A DNA stretch of 64,000 nucleotides from NCBI GenBank assembly GCA_016719925.1, contig JADJYC010000002.1:806001-870000 (forward strand), read 5' to 3'. The translations under genes were made by a program, and so were the position numbers. Numbering within the stretch: the first letter of the stretch is position 1; every line of letters begins with the position of its first letter. The stretch comes from Crocinitomicaceae bacterium. Its GTDB lineage: Bacteria > Bacteroidota > Bacteroidia > Flavobacteriales_D > Crocinitomicaceae. Below the pieces are notes generated by a model. The model searched no databases. It had not been told where the DNA came from and saw only the letters and a list, made by a program, of their open reading frames with translations. Positions 20,011 through 28,891 of the stretch are shown piece after piece.

Positions 20011-21281
20011 TTTTTATAAAAGTATTCTATTTTCTGATGAAGCAAAATCAATTCTTCATCGCTTACATTTTCAACATTTTCAAATTTTCTGAAAAGCGTA
20101 AATATTTCTCTGATTTTTTCTTTTTCAATTTGTGATTTCACTGAAACTTTTTCAATGAATTTTTCATCCGGAGTTTTGGAGATGATATAATAATGGTCAG
20201 CTATAAAATTCAGGAATGTTTTTTCTTTAAGTCGGATAAGTTTGTAATGCTTGTTTTCCTGCTGATAAAGAGATGAAAGCGTATTGATATAACCAAGTGA
20301 AGTGTTTTCTTTTGATTCAGCGGCAGGAATTATTTTCTGCATGCGTTTTCCTTTGAAGACACCGTAAAGAACTGCGCCTGCAAGCAATACAAACAATGCC
20401 CACGTAAGCGGAGGATGCTCAAGTATAAATTGAAGAATACTTTGTCTTTTTTCACCGCCTGTTCCGTCACCTTCTGAATTATCATCAAATGCGTGATTGC
20501 GCAGATTGTATTTATCCCATTGCACACGTCCGGGAGGAATATGCTTGAGAATATTTTCAGCATATTCAAAACCGTTGCGTTTCATTAAGGAAATGTTGGT
20601 GAACAGGTAAGGAGTACTATGTAAAAATATAGTTCCGCCGGCGTATTTTACTTTGAGAAAATTGCATTGTCCCTTGGTGTTTTCGCCTAATGCATAAACA
20701 GTATCATCACCGTACAAATCAAAATTCATCATATTGAAATAGTACCAGGCTCTGGTTGATTTTGCGTTATTGAAAATAAATTCAGATTTATACCTTTTAT
20801 TGCTTAATGACGGATGAATAAATTTGAAGTACTGCACTGAATCTATGAGTGGTTCAGCCGGAGCAAAAACAGAGTCAGCATCAAGCATTATTTTGTAAAG
20901 AAAATCTGTTGGAAAATATTCGCAGGACATAAAAACGGTATTGCCGTTTCTTACAAATTCATAGAGAAAATCTGTTGATTCATAGCTGAGATAATTTTCC
21001 AGTCCGACAAAAAAGTAGATGTCATTAACCTCGGGATCATCTTCCAGCTGATCTTCCAGTTTTTTATTTATCTGAAGAAAATTTCCAAATAAACCTGCTG
21101 TATCCAAAAGTTCTTTCAGTACAAATGTGCCATACGGTCCTTTATCAGCAGGGTTGTAGGTTTCAGACCAATTATCAGAAACATATTTTTGTTCTTTTTC
21201 TTTTCCGCCAAACCAATAGAGCAGCAGTACAAATAAAAGTACAACTCCGGCAACGATTCCTATTTTGGCGTATTTATTCAA
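20001..21281 (-). CDS. DUF4350 domain-containing membrane protein
   Basis: A 426-residue protein with one N-terminal membrane helix (about 6-24). A DUF4350-like domain follows (SDNWSETYNPADKGPYGTFV, FLYEFVRNGNTVFMSCEYFP, FLHSTPYLFTNISLM), then a second membrane helix near residue 280 and a cytoplasmic helical tail. It lies in the usual Bacteroidota order DUF4129, DUF4350, MoxR, DUF58, two bases from the DUF4129 gene. Function is unknown, but it is likely part of the same membrane complex. The gene is intact. Confidence 0.88.
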   Translation of the reverse strand: MNKYAKIGIVAGVVLLFVLLLYWFGGKEKEQKYVSDNWSETYNPADKGPYGTFVLKELLDTAGLFGNFLQINKKLEDQLEDDPEVNDIYFFVGLENYLSYESTDFLYEFVRNGNTVFMSCEYFPTDFLYKIMLDADSVFAPAEPLIDSVQYFKFIHPSLSNKRYKSEFIFNNAKSTRAWYYFNMMNFDLYGDDTVYALGENTKGQCNFLKVKYAGGTIFLHSTPYLFTNISLMKRNGFEYAENILKHIPPGRVQWDKYNLRNHAFDDNSEGDGTGGEKRQSILQFILEHPPLTWALFVLLAGAVLYGVFKGKRMQKIIPAAESKENTSLGYINTLSSLYQQENKHYKLIRLKEKTFLNFIADHYYIISKTPDEKFIEKVSVKSQIEKEKIREIFTLFRKFENVENVSDEELILLHQKIEYFYKKCR

Positions 21282-21283
21282 GG

Positions 21284-22100
21284 TTAATGTACTCCAAGTT
21301 TATCCAGAAGTCTGGTGAATTCCGGTTTGATTTTTTCAAATGTGGGCTGATCAATTTCTCTTTTTCCGTACCAGATTATTTCAAAATAACCAACTGACTG
21401 ATTGAATAAATTGTATTCTGGTTTTCCATTCATTTCACGCAGATACTGAAAATTGGTTTTGTCTTTTTCCCAGCGTATCCAGTTTTTTTGAGAGAGATCA
21501 CGAATGATGAAAATGAAATAAATTCTAATAGCACCCCGGTAATCACCTTTGCTGAGTGCCTCCTGTAAAAGCCGCTGCAATTCAGAAAGCGGAATTTCTG
21601 ATGGAGCCTGTTCTTCCAGATTTATATGAACTATCTTTTTACCATCCCGTTTGTTATTGACAAAGAGATAAAAAATTAATACCGCGAGCAGAACAATAAA
21701 CAGTCCTAAAAAAACATATCCCAGCGTACCTAACCCGTTGAATACACTTGGTGAAACAGATACATTAGGTGATGACGGCGGGCTGTATTCATAATCTTCA
21801 TCATTTCTGGGACTGCTTCCGTCATAATTTCCTCCGTCTCCCTGTCCGTTTCCGCCGCTTCCGTTTCCATTCTGATTACCGTATTTTTTTTTGCTCTTTG
21901 CGGTATTCTTCATCTGACTCATAAGTCCATTGTCTTCCTGGTCCGTCAGGCTGACTTTCATAGCGGATATTTTTTCTGATTTCTTCCCATTTGTTTTCAT
22001 CCAGTTTATGGCGATAAAGCTGATCATCATCCTGTGCAAATGATATTGCTGAAGGAAAAATAAATAATGCGATATGGAATAAAATCCTATTCAAAGTCAA
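21284..22100 (-). CDS. DUF4129-type membrane protein; frameshifted in an A9 run
   Basis: The N-terminus starts at a TTG (22100 or 22094) overlapping the SpoIIM gene end and forms a signal peptide (LNRILFHIALFIFPSAISFA). Next come a charged segment (RQWTYESDEEYRKEQK), a Gly/Asn/Ser linker, one membrane helix (YVFLGLFIVLLAVLIFYLFV) and a C-terminal DUF4129 domain (LQRLLQEALSKGDYRGAIRIYFIFIIRDLS, PEFTRLLDKLGVH). The frame changes inside a nine-A run (21884-21892); eight A residues would restore one protein. The domain is common in transglutaminase-like and MoxR-linked operons. Function is unknown. Confidence 0.82.
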
Positions 22101-23962
22101 GTGCGTTTTCCATGGTTCGGTTGCGCTTTCCAAAATGATCCAGTTTCTGATAAAGTCCTTTTGCGGTTTTCTTTTCGTCAGAAGAATAATAACAAAGAGA
22201 AAATGAAAGAAAACAAATGCAGAGCATGAAGAAAATAAAAAGGATATAGGCAATACTGGAAATACAAGCCATTACAATAGCATAATCGTCAGTAGTTGTT
22301 ACCAGAAATTCTTTGATGACTGTGAGAAACAAATCCAGAAAACCCATGATAGGATTCTGCAGAAAGAAAAAGAAAATCACTGTGATCAGCATAAAAAGCA
22401 TAAATGATCCAAGTCCATCTCCGTAGGCTCCGTTTCCTAGTGTAAAACATCTTCCAAACGCATTGAAGAAATTGGTTTTTTCAATATGAATAATCGATGG
22501 AATCATAAATAAAAACGGAGCAATAAATGCCGCAAAAAACAACAGGAGGCCGTTTGAAAAAATCATGATGCTGAAAACCATCAGCGCAAATATATAGACC
22601 CAGAAAAAGTACCTGATCATATATCTGAAATAATTTGGGAGCAAAGATTCATCTGATTCATCATGCAGGACAAAATGAACGGCAGAAATTAACAGGGTGA
22701 GCAGAACAGGCCATCCGAATAATTTGATAAAATGAAAGTCGCGTCCGGTTCCAAAAAGTGATCCCAGATTTTGATACCAGGTCAGGTATGCAGAGTCAAA
22801 ACGATTTGAGTCAATAAAATAAATGACACCAATCAGCACAAGAGCAAGAGGAAGAACAACGGAAAAAAATATGCGGGAAAGTTTAGTGACTTTTGAAACA
22901 AACAGATAAAATGTATCTGTAAAAACTTCTCCTACATTTCTGATTTTATGCCATTCAATTTTACGTGTTGGAATGAATCTCGGAACTTCTTTCAACTCAA
23001 CTTTTTCAGGATATCTTTTTGCCACAGCAAACGGATATACCACATAGTAAAGTATCATAACGGCAAAACAAAATAAAATCAAAAGCAACTTTATCGGGTC
23101 AGGAATTGACAGGTAGTGCCGTGTAACATAACTTTCCAAAAATCCGGCAATAATAAAAAACGGAATCAGACTTAACATGATCATCAATCCGCGTTTAGCG
23201 GTGAAGACAAGTGACTGAACTCTTGAATAGGATTTAGGAAACACCAAACCACTTCCCACGGTTATTCCAGCAGCCCCTGCTATTATGATTGCTGATATTT
23301 CAAATGCGCCGTGAATCCAAATAGCAAGAAAAGATGTTAGTAAAACGCCGTTGGTTTTAAAGAACCACTGAAAAGCCCCCAGCATAATTCCATTGTAGAG
23401 AAGCATGAAATAGGTAAAGATGGTAAATGTGATTCCGCACGCAAAAACAATAAATGCAACGCGGATATTGTTGATTGTTATTTGCCAGAACATGCCACCG
23501 CTGGGTGAATCTCCGTACACACCCATTGGATTTCCGTTTGCAATATTGTCAAGTGTGGTTTCAACGTAACCGTCACCAACAATGACCCGCAAAAAATTGT
23601 TGTCATATTCCTGTGAAACAGCGCCAATCAGGGCTGCCAGCAAAACAAATAAAAATGCGGTGAGCAAATTAAATCTTGCGCGGTACATTTCAAGCGGAAC
23701 TGTTTCTGTCCAGAATTTTGTAAAACTTCCAAGCGGTTGCCGGCGCTGTTTATACAAACTTGTAAAGACACCCTGTGCAAGCTGATTTAAGTAAACGCGG
23801 ACAGATCTTCTAGGATAAAATGTTTTGGCATAAGAAAGGTCTTCTGTTATTTCAGTAAAAAAGTTCAGCCACTTCATCCGGGTCATTGGAATTACTTCCC
23901 GACAGTTTTTCAAACCGGGCCCACTTCTTTTTATTTTGCTGTATAAAGGCTGTTTCTTTCAA
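22087..23962 (-). CDS. SpoIIM-family membrane protein fused to a second multi-pass membrane domain; frameshifted near the start
   Basis: The true N-terminus begins at a TTG (23962): KETAFIQQNKKKWARFEKL, then DPDEVAELF. One T too many in the run at 23857-23862 breaks the frame; after it TEITEDLSYAKTFYP continues, a typical SpoIIM opening. The first half (to about residue 335) is a stage II sporulation M-like domain with several helices, including WIHGAFEISAIIIAGAAG. The second half adds about six more helices and ends near residue 620. In related genomes I recall these halves as two adjacent genes. It heads the DUF4129-DUF4350-MoxR-DUF58 operon. The organism need not sporulate; the family is widespread in Bacteroidota. 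Confidence 0.82.
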
Positions 23963-24099
23963 GGCAGATAAAAGTAATAAAATTGCTTAGATGTTCATGT
24001 CAGAATTTAAAATCTAGAATTGGTGTAATGCATTAATAGTTAACATTTAATGTTTTAAAAGTTCAAACAGCTTGTCTTTCTGCACATCTGAGTGTGCCT

Positions 24100-24107
24100 T
24101 AACTTTG
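24100..24107 (+). promoter_or_regulatory. Promoter -7 element for mscL
   Basis: TAACTTTG fits TAnnTTTG and lies 16 bases before the mscL ATG, giving a short leader. It is in the divergent gap between the SpoIIM operon and mscL. Confidence 0.6.
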
Positions 24108-24123
24108 CTGAAAACTGTTAAAA

Positions 24124-24497
24124 ATGATAAAAGAATTCAAAGCATTTATTTTACGCGGCAATGTGGTTGATTTGGCTGTTGCAGTAATTATCGGAGCCGC
24201 ATTTGGCGCCATTGTAAGTTCACTTGTGACTGATGTGATCACACCATTAATGTTAAATCCACTGATGGAAAACTCCATGTAAGCAAACTGGAAGAAGTTG
24301 CCTGGAACGGAGTTTTATATGGAAAGTTTATAGCAACGGTGATCAATTTTGTTGTGGTTGCATTTGTGATTTTTCTGATGGTAAAAGGGATGAATAAGAT
24401 GATCAAAAAGAAAGAAGAAGCCCCTGCTCCAAAAGAGCCAACCAATGAAGAAAAACTTTTGACGGAAATTCGTGATCTTTTAAAATCAAAACAATGA
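24124..24497 (+). CDS. mscL: Large-conductance mechanosensitive channel MscL; frameshifted
   Basis: MscL opens under hypo-osmotic membrane tension. The start MIKEFKAFILRGNVVDLAVAVIIGAAFG is the canonical amphipathic helix and first membrane helix, followed by VSSLVTDVITPLML. At 24272-24274 a C appears to be missing; with it restored the periplasmic loop reads NLHVSKLEEVAWNGVLYGKF and the second helix is TVINFVVVAFVIFLMVKGMNK. The C-terminal bundle ends TEIRDLLKSKQ. Length would be about 124 residues, normal for the family. Its stop overlaps the next ATG (24494-24497). Confidence 0.93.
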
Positions 24498-25465
24498 AAT
24501 TAGTTGCTTCGGTTTTATTTTTACTTCTGCCATTTTATGGTGTTGTTCAGATAACAGAAAAAGAAGATGTATTGAAAACACATCGCGCTGATTCGCTTGA
24601 TGGTTGGAAAAAAGGCGGATACACGGCTCTTAATATTTCTCAGGTAGGTTTGACTAACTGGGCAGCCGGTGGACAAAGTTCAATTGCCTTAAATGGAATT
24701 GTGAGTCTCTACGGAAATTTAAAAAGAGGTTATTCAACCTGGGATAATTCGATTGATTTGGGTTATGGAATTCTCAGACAGGGTAGCGGTGTTGCTTTAA
24801 AAAATGGTGTATTCATGAAAACGGATGACAAGATTGATCTTGTTTCCAAGTACGGAAGAAAAGCATCTGAAAAATGGTATTATGCCGGATTGATCAATTT
24901 CAATACACAATCAACACCTGGATATACTTATCCCAATGATTCATTGGTCATTTCCAGATTTATGGCACCGGCTTATTTACTGGGTGCTGCCGGAATGGAT
25001 TTTAAACCGGCCGAATATTTTACTGCGTTTATTTCTCCAATTACACTGAAAACAACTTTTGTTAATGATGATTCACTGGCTGATGCCGGAGCTTACGGAG
25101 TGGAAAAGGCAGTATTTGATAATACCGGCATTAAAATTCTTTCAGGGTCCAAGTATCGTTTTGAGTATGGCGGATATATCAGATTATCTTTCAAAAAGAC
25201 TATCATGGAAAATATCACCATTACTTCCAAACTCAGTTTGTTTTCCAATTACGCCAACAAACCGCAGAATTTAGATGTGAACTGGGAAAATCTGATAGAG
25301 TTAAAAGTGAATAAATACATAGCCTGCAGTATTTCTACACATCTCATTTATGATGATGATATCAGTATTACAGATGCTGATGGAAATACCGGACCGCGCA
25401 CACAATTCAAAGAGGTCGTAGGTGTTGGCTTCTCTTATAAGTTTGCCAAACCGTTTGTTAAATAA
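24494..25465 (+). CDS. DUF3078 outer-membrane beta-barrel protein
   Basis: A 323-residue protein with a signal peptide (MKLVASVLFLLLPFYGVVQ) and the DUF3078 hallmark GWKKGGYTALNISQVGLTNWAAGGQ. Alternating beta strands follow, ending in a VGVGFSYKFAKPFVK-like final strand. DUF3078 proteins are Bacteroidota outer-membrane barrels of unknown function. The ATG overlaps the mscL stop, so the two genes are coupled. The gene is intact. Confidence 0.92.
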   Translation: MKLVASVLFLLLPFYGVVQITEKEDVLKTHRADSLDGWKKGGYTALNISQVGLTNWAAGGQSSIALNGIVSLYGNLKRGYSTWDNSIDLGYGILRQGSGVALKNGVFMKTDDKIDLVSKYGRKASEKWYYAGLINFNTQSTPGYTYPNDSLVISRFMAPAYLLGAAGMDFKPAEYFTAFISPITLKTTFVNDDSLADAGAYGVEKAVFDNTGIKILSGSKYRFEYGGYIRLSFKKTIMENITITSKLSLFSNYANKPQNLDVNWENLIELKVNKYIACSISTHLIYDDDISITDADGNTGPRTQFKEVVGVGFSYKFAKPFVK

Positions 25466-25561
25466 CTAACGGCGCTTCCAAAACGTGTTCAATCAATCTG
25501 ATTTAAGGTAAATTTAACATCGTTTGTCTTTTATAATGATGTATTCAACCGTTGAATTCTG

Positions 25562-25608
25562 TAACTTTGTCGACTGTAATTGGTATACTTATTGCTATAA
25601 GGTATACT
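25562..25608 (+). promoter_or_regulatory. Promoter -7 element and paired GGTATACT sites before the secreted protein gene
   Basis: TAACTTTG (25562-25569) fits the -7 consensus. Two identical GGTATACT words (25582-25589 and 25601-25608), each containing the palindrome GTATAC, lie 19 bases apart between the promoter and the ATG at 25627. They may be an operator or an RNA feature. Confidence 0.4.
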
Positions 25609-25626
25609 CTGAAACTTAAAAACTGA

Positions 25627-26445
25627 ATGATGATGCGTGTTGGAAGCTGGATTAAAAGAACTGCTGTTGTTGTTATTGCATTAGGGGTTACTCCTTTTGT
25701 AAAGGCAAATATTTCTGTGGAAGGACATTATCAGGGGAAAAACCTGATTGTTCAAAGTCCCGTTAATGAAGATGGTTTTGGATATTGTGTAAGTCGTGTG
25801 ACCGTGAACGGACAGCCGTCATCTGCGACACTTCAGACAAGCGCTTTTCTGATTGACATGGCGGAGTTTAATATTGCTTTGGGTGATGAGGTACTGGTTG
25901 TAGTTGAGCATGAAGAAGGGTGCAAACCAAAACTTTTAAATCCGGAAGTATTATTACCAAAAAGCACATTCAGTCTTGAACAAATTTCTTGTTCACCTGA
26001 AGGTCATTTAACATGGAAAACTACCGGTGAGTCGGGTAAACTTGCATATCAGGTAGAACAGTTCAAATGGAATAAATGGGTTGTTATTGGTGAAGTAGAA
26101 GGAACAGGGGACAATGGAAAAAGTTCATACGAATTCAATGTTTCACCTCATTCAGGTGAAAATAAAATCAGAGTGAGTCAAACAGATAATTCTGGTAAGA
26201 AGAGAACTTCTGATGAAGTAACATTTGTATGTGATGCTTGTCCTGAACCGCATATTGAAACGAGTGATGAAGGTGTTGTTTTTGAAAACAACGGCAAGCA
26301 GGTAAAAACAAAGTACGAAGTATTTGATGCTTACGGGAATGTTGTAAAACGCGGAATGAATTCTGTCATTATTTTTAATAATCTGAAAAAAGGAGTTTAT
26401 CACGTGAACTACGATAACAAGTATGAGCGCTTCATCAATGAATAA
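25627..26445 (+). CDS. Secreted protein with C-terminal sorting-like domain (paralogue A)
   Basis: A 272-residue exported protein: signal peptide (about 1-27), then ISVEGHYQGKNLIVQSP, EDGFGYCVSRVTVNG, HEEGCKPKLLNPEVLLPKS and a middle segment (LTWKTTGESGKLAYQVEQF, KWNKWVVIGEVEG). It ends in YEVFDAYGNVVKRG and LKKGVYHVNYDNKYERF, which resembles a T9SS type A sorting domain, although short. Conserved Cys pairs suggest disulfides. A close paralogue is encoded on the minus strand at 61530-62340 with the same domain order. Its function is not known. It is single-gene, bounded by a promoter and a terminator at 26469. Confidence 0.85.
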   Translation: MMMRVGSWIKRTAVVVIALGVTPFVKANISVEGHYQGKNLIVQSPVNEDGFGYCVSRVTVNGQPSSATLQTSAFLIDMAEFNIALGDEVLVVVEHEEGCKPKLLNPEVLLPKSTFSLEQISCSPEGHLTWKTTGESGKLAYQVEQFKWNKWVVIGEVEGTGDNGKSSYEFNVSPHSGENKIRVSQTDNSGKKRTSDEVTFVCDACPEPHIETSDEGVVFENNGKQVKTKYEVFDAYGNVVKRGMNSVIIFNNLKKGVYHVNYDNKYERFINE

Positions 26446-26468
26446 TGTCTGAGAAAATATTTTTTGAG

Positions 26469-26494
26469 AGGGGAGGCTTTTGCCCTTTTTTTTT
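26469..26494 (+). terminator. Rho-independent terminator of paralogue A
   Basis: The stem runs AGGGG-(A)-GGC, TTTT loop, GCC-CTTTT, with one bulge and G-U pairs, and merges into a T run (26486-26494). It lies 24 bases after the stop at 26445. Confidence 0.6.
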
Positions 26495-26496
26495 AC

Positions 26497-26650
26497 AAAA
26501 AAACATCCCGCTTCTGACTGCGGGATGCTCTTCTGTTATGAAACCGGTAAATAGAAATGGCGAAGCATGCTGACCCAAAAAAGTGTGTGTGAATAAAAGC
26601 TTCAATTAGGCCATTTCAATTTTACCTTCTGCTTGTTAATCTGATACTGT
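26497..26650 (-). ncRNA. Candidate structured small RNA (minus strand)
   Basis: The minus strand holds a promoter-like TATTTTTTG (26665-26657), an extended hairpin spanning 26626-26546, and a terminator at 26527-26504. The hairpin pairs GGTAAA, GAAATGGC and GAAGC with GCTTC, GCCATTTC and TTTACC: 19 base pairs interrupted only by small bulges, with a 32-base loop. No protein frame of any length fits. The size (about 150 bases) and rod shape recall 6S-type RNAs, but I cannot assign a family. The boundaries are estimates. Confidence 0.42.
26504..26527 (-). terminator. Rho-independent terminator (minus strand)
   Basis: A perfect 8-bp stem, CATCCCGC (26504-26511) with GCGGGATG (26520-26527), is followed on the minus strand by seven T residues. 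It has no minus-strand protein gene upstream, which points to the RNA candidate above. Confidence 0.75.
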
Positions 26651-26689
26651 ATGTTGCAAAAAATAAAAAGTAACCTTTTGTTTTTTGGA

Positions 26690-26788
26690 ATTTAGAAAAA
26701 AACAAAAGTCCTCCACATCCCGTGAAAGACTTTTGCCGTTACATTAGTTGAGATACTTTTCTGTATCAGCCGTAATTGCCGAGATTAC
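26690..26788 (-). ncRNA. Second candidate small RNA (minus strand), about 95 bases
   Basis: A promoter-like TATTCTTTG (26800-26792) precedes a short stretch containing GTAAT-CTCGGCA-ATTAC, GATAC-AGAAAA-GTATC and the terminator hairpin at 26735-26703. No ORF is present. The terminator is strong, so a transcript must end here; the start is a guess. It could also be the processed tail of read-through from tRNA-Asn. Confidence 0.35.
26703..26735 (-). terminator. Strong Rho-independent terminator (minus strand)
   Basis: CAAAAGTC (26728-26735 complement) pairs with GACTTTTG, and the stem extends through two G-U pairs to 14 bp with a GGGAT loop. Seven T residues follow on the minus strand. Confidence 0.75.
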
Positions 26789-26877
26789 AACCAAAGAATA
26801 AGAACTCAATTGGGAGCTTGCTGAAGGCTCTGATTGTATATGTCTGGAAATTTTACAGGTAACCACCAGAAATTAAA

Positions 26878-26906
26878 AAACCTCAGTATTCTTTCGATTA
26901 CTGAGG
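26878..26906 (-). terminator. Terminator of tRNA-Asn
   Basis: CCTCAGTA (26881-26888) pairs perfectly with TACTGAGG (26899-26906). The minus strand continues into a T run. It lies ten bases after the tRNA 3' end. Confidence 0.85.
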
Positions 26907-26916
26907 TTTATTTTTG

Positions 26917-26990
26917 CTCTCCCTGCTGGACTTGAACCAGCGACCCTCTGATTAACAGTCAGATGCTCTAACCAACTGAGCTAAGGAAGA
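26917..26990 (-). tRNA. tRNA-Asn (anticodon GTT)
   Basis: On the minus strand the 74 bases fold as a full cloverleaf. The acceptor TCTTCCT pairs with AGGGAGA (one T-G), the D arm is GCTC...GAGC, the anticodon stem TCTGA/TCAGA carries loop CTGTTAA (anticodon GTT), and the T arm is GCTGG-TTCAAGT-CCAGC. The discriminator is G, as in tRNA-Asn, and CCA is not encoded. It has its own promoter (27011-27042) and terminator. Confidence 0.96.
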
Positions 26991-27010
26991 ATTTTCGCTA
27001 AAAGCGAGGG

Positions 27011-27042
27011 CAAATATAGCTAATTAATCTTGGCAAAATCAA
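27011..27042 (-). promoter_or_regulatory. Promoter of tRNA-Asn
   Basis: On the minus strand TTG (27042-27040) is followed, after 21 bases, by TATATTTG (27018-27011). This matches the Bacteroidota -33/-7 arrangement. The start of transcription would be 10-20 bases before the tRNA. Confidence 0.75.
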
Positions 27043-27225
27043 GCAAAACGAAAGTTTTTTTCACTGAAGCCGGCCTTTTCTAATTTGAAAGTCAATTTCT
27101 GTTAGGTTTATCACTTGAATCTGAAATGTCTGCAGCATCTGAAAGAAGTATGTATAACGGACGAAACTTTTTAATCTAGCCAAATGAATTGAGAATGACT
27201 TATTAGATTTGTCTCAAACATTTCT

Positions 27226-27768
27226 ATGAGAGATTATTTATTATTAAGCATTTTCTTTTTTACTCTAAGTGGATGCAATAAAATCCATCAAAAGCACATG
27301 CTTATGGAGCAAGACGGGTATTGGCTTTTAACAGAAGAAAGAGTTCAAATCACTCATCTATATAGTGGTTTGATTTGCGATACCACTTTTTACAATGCGG
27401 GATTTTTTGATTTTGCAACTCATTCCAGAAAAGAAAAAAAGGAATATAAAAAGGCCGGACATGCTCAGTGGGATTTTAAAGGTGATGTTATTTTTTCTTT
27501 GATGCATCCAAACCTGAGTCCTGAATTTACGGATTCAAACGGTGTGGAATTGTATGACTTTGTTCCTACTGACGGTGCTTATATGTGGGAAACCGAGCAA
27601 TGGTATTTTCTAAAACTGAAAATGTGGTTTAATTCTACCAAAGTAACGGTGATAGAAAATTCAGCTGATAAACAAATTCTGGAGTATGATGCACTTGAAA
27701 TTGATCGTGCGGAATATGGGATGAATATTTCATCTGTTTTATTCACCTTAACACTGGAAAGACCATGA
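27226..27768 (+). CDS. Lipoprotein of unknown function
   Basis: A 180-residue protein with a lipobox (FTLSGC at about residue 17). The mature part is beta-rich and aromatic (QDGYWLLTEERVQITHLY, AQWDFKGDVIFSLM, YMWETEQWYFLKLKMW), reminiscent of small lipocalin-like folds, although I cannot name a family. Its stop overlaps the ATG of the following beta-propeller lipoprotein (27765-27768), so the two are translated together and probably act together at the cell surface or periplasm. No homologue is recognised. The gene is intact. Confidence 0.75.
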   Translation: MRDYLLLSIFFFTLSGCNKIHQKHMLMEQDGYWLLTEERVQITHLYSGLICDTTFYNAGFFDFATHSRKEKKEYKKAGHAQWDFKGDVIFSLMHPNLSPEFTDSNGVELYDFVPTDGAYMWETEQWYFLKLKMWFNSTKVTVIENSADKQILEYDALEIDRAEYGMNISSVLFTLTLERP

Positions 27769-28803
27769 AAAAGTTAGGTTGGTTATTTGTTTTGTTAGTT
27801 TGATTTCCTGTAATAAAGAAAAGTACCTACTGCATTGGAAGGAATGACTGTTATGGATACTGAAGGATATGAATTGTATACTTCAGTTGGTGATAACACG
27901 GTGATAACGGAAGATGGTTATTTCTTTGTGAACTCTGTAGAAGGAGGATTGTTCAGGTTTGATTTGAACGGGTATGCATATGGTCAGAATATGATGCAGT
28001 TTCTGCCTCCGAATAATGAACCCTGGAAATCCAACTCAGCAGGAATGCACTATCATGAAAATCAAATCTACTTCATAAAAGAGGATAGCATTTTTGTTTA
28101 TGATACAGATACAGATGATAACGTAAATCCCTCACGTATCATCAGAATTGGAGACGGGGAATTAATCAGAATGATGGATATTGAAGGAGATCAACTTTAT
28201 GCAACAGATGATTACAAAAATATTTACGTTGCTGATCTGACAGGAATCGACAGTGCGCAATATGATACAACCGTTTTTATTGCTCCTTTTCAGTCAAGTG
28301 TGGCCACGCCAAATTACCAGCTAATTCTGGATTATCATAACGGACATTTGTTCATGGAGTCAGATCGCGGTATTGATATAGCAGATGTTTCTGATCCTTC
28401 CAATGCTAAAGTAATTGCAACTATTGGTGGTGGATCAATGGCTGAATTCAGGATAGATGGCAATTATCTTTATCTGGCAGGATCACAAGTACATGGAAAT
28501 AATCTTCAGGTATATGATATTACAAATCCGGCAGATCCGGTTTTACTTGCTGCAATTCCATATCTCGGTCAGGAAATGCTGATTGTGAAAGAAAGAAATG
28601 AATTGTACGTTCAGCAGGCAGAAAAAATTCGTGTGTTTGATATTTCTGACCCGGCCTCAATTCAAAAGAAAGAAGTATTTAGTATCAATGGATTGTTCTA
28701 TAATAATCTGTTGGGCGATATGGATATCCGCGGTGATTATTTATACCTGACTTCTGGTGTAGAGGTAACAAGCGGAATAGTTGTTTTTACTATTCCCCAG
28801 TAG
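27765..28803 (+). CDS. LVIVD-repeat beta-propeller lipoprotein; frameshifted in the signal peptide
   Basis: The start MKKLGWLFVLLV is followed by a frame break and then LISCNKEK, a lipobox; two small indels (near 27798 and 27823) separate the signal from the main frame. The rest is a propeller with LVIVD-like repeats: IADVSDPSNAKVIATI, VYDITNPADPVLLAAIP, VFDISDPASIQKKEVF. About 345 residues. Such proteins are exported in Bacteroidota; their ligands are unknown. It is coupled to the lipoprotein at 27226. Another propeller of related type is encoded at 50792-52129. Confidence 0.8.
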
Positions 28804-28891
28804 TAAATTCAAAAAATGAATTGTTTACAGATAGATTCGAAAAAAGAGATTTAGATAATTATTTTCTTCACCCAAGTTGAGCGTGAATAAG

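Noticed and set aside
21884..21892. Phase variation at the A9 run in the DUF4129 gene
   Set aside because: Similar one-base breaks occur in short runs (3-6 bases) across many core genes, so sequencing error is the simpler explanation. The A9 run alone could still vary.
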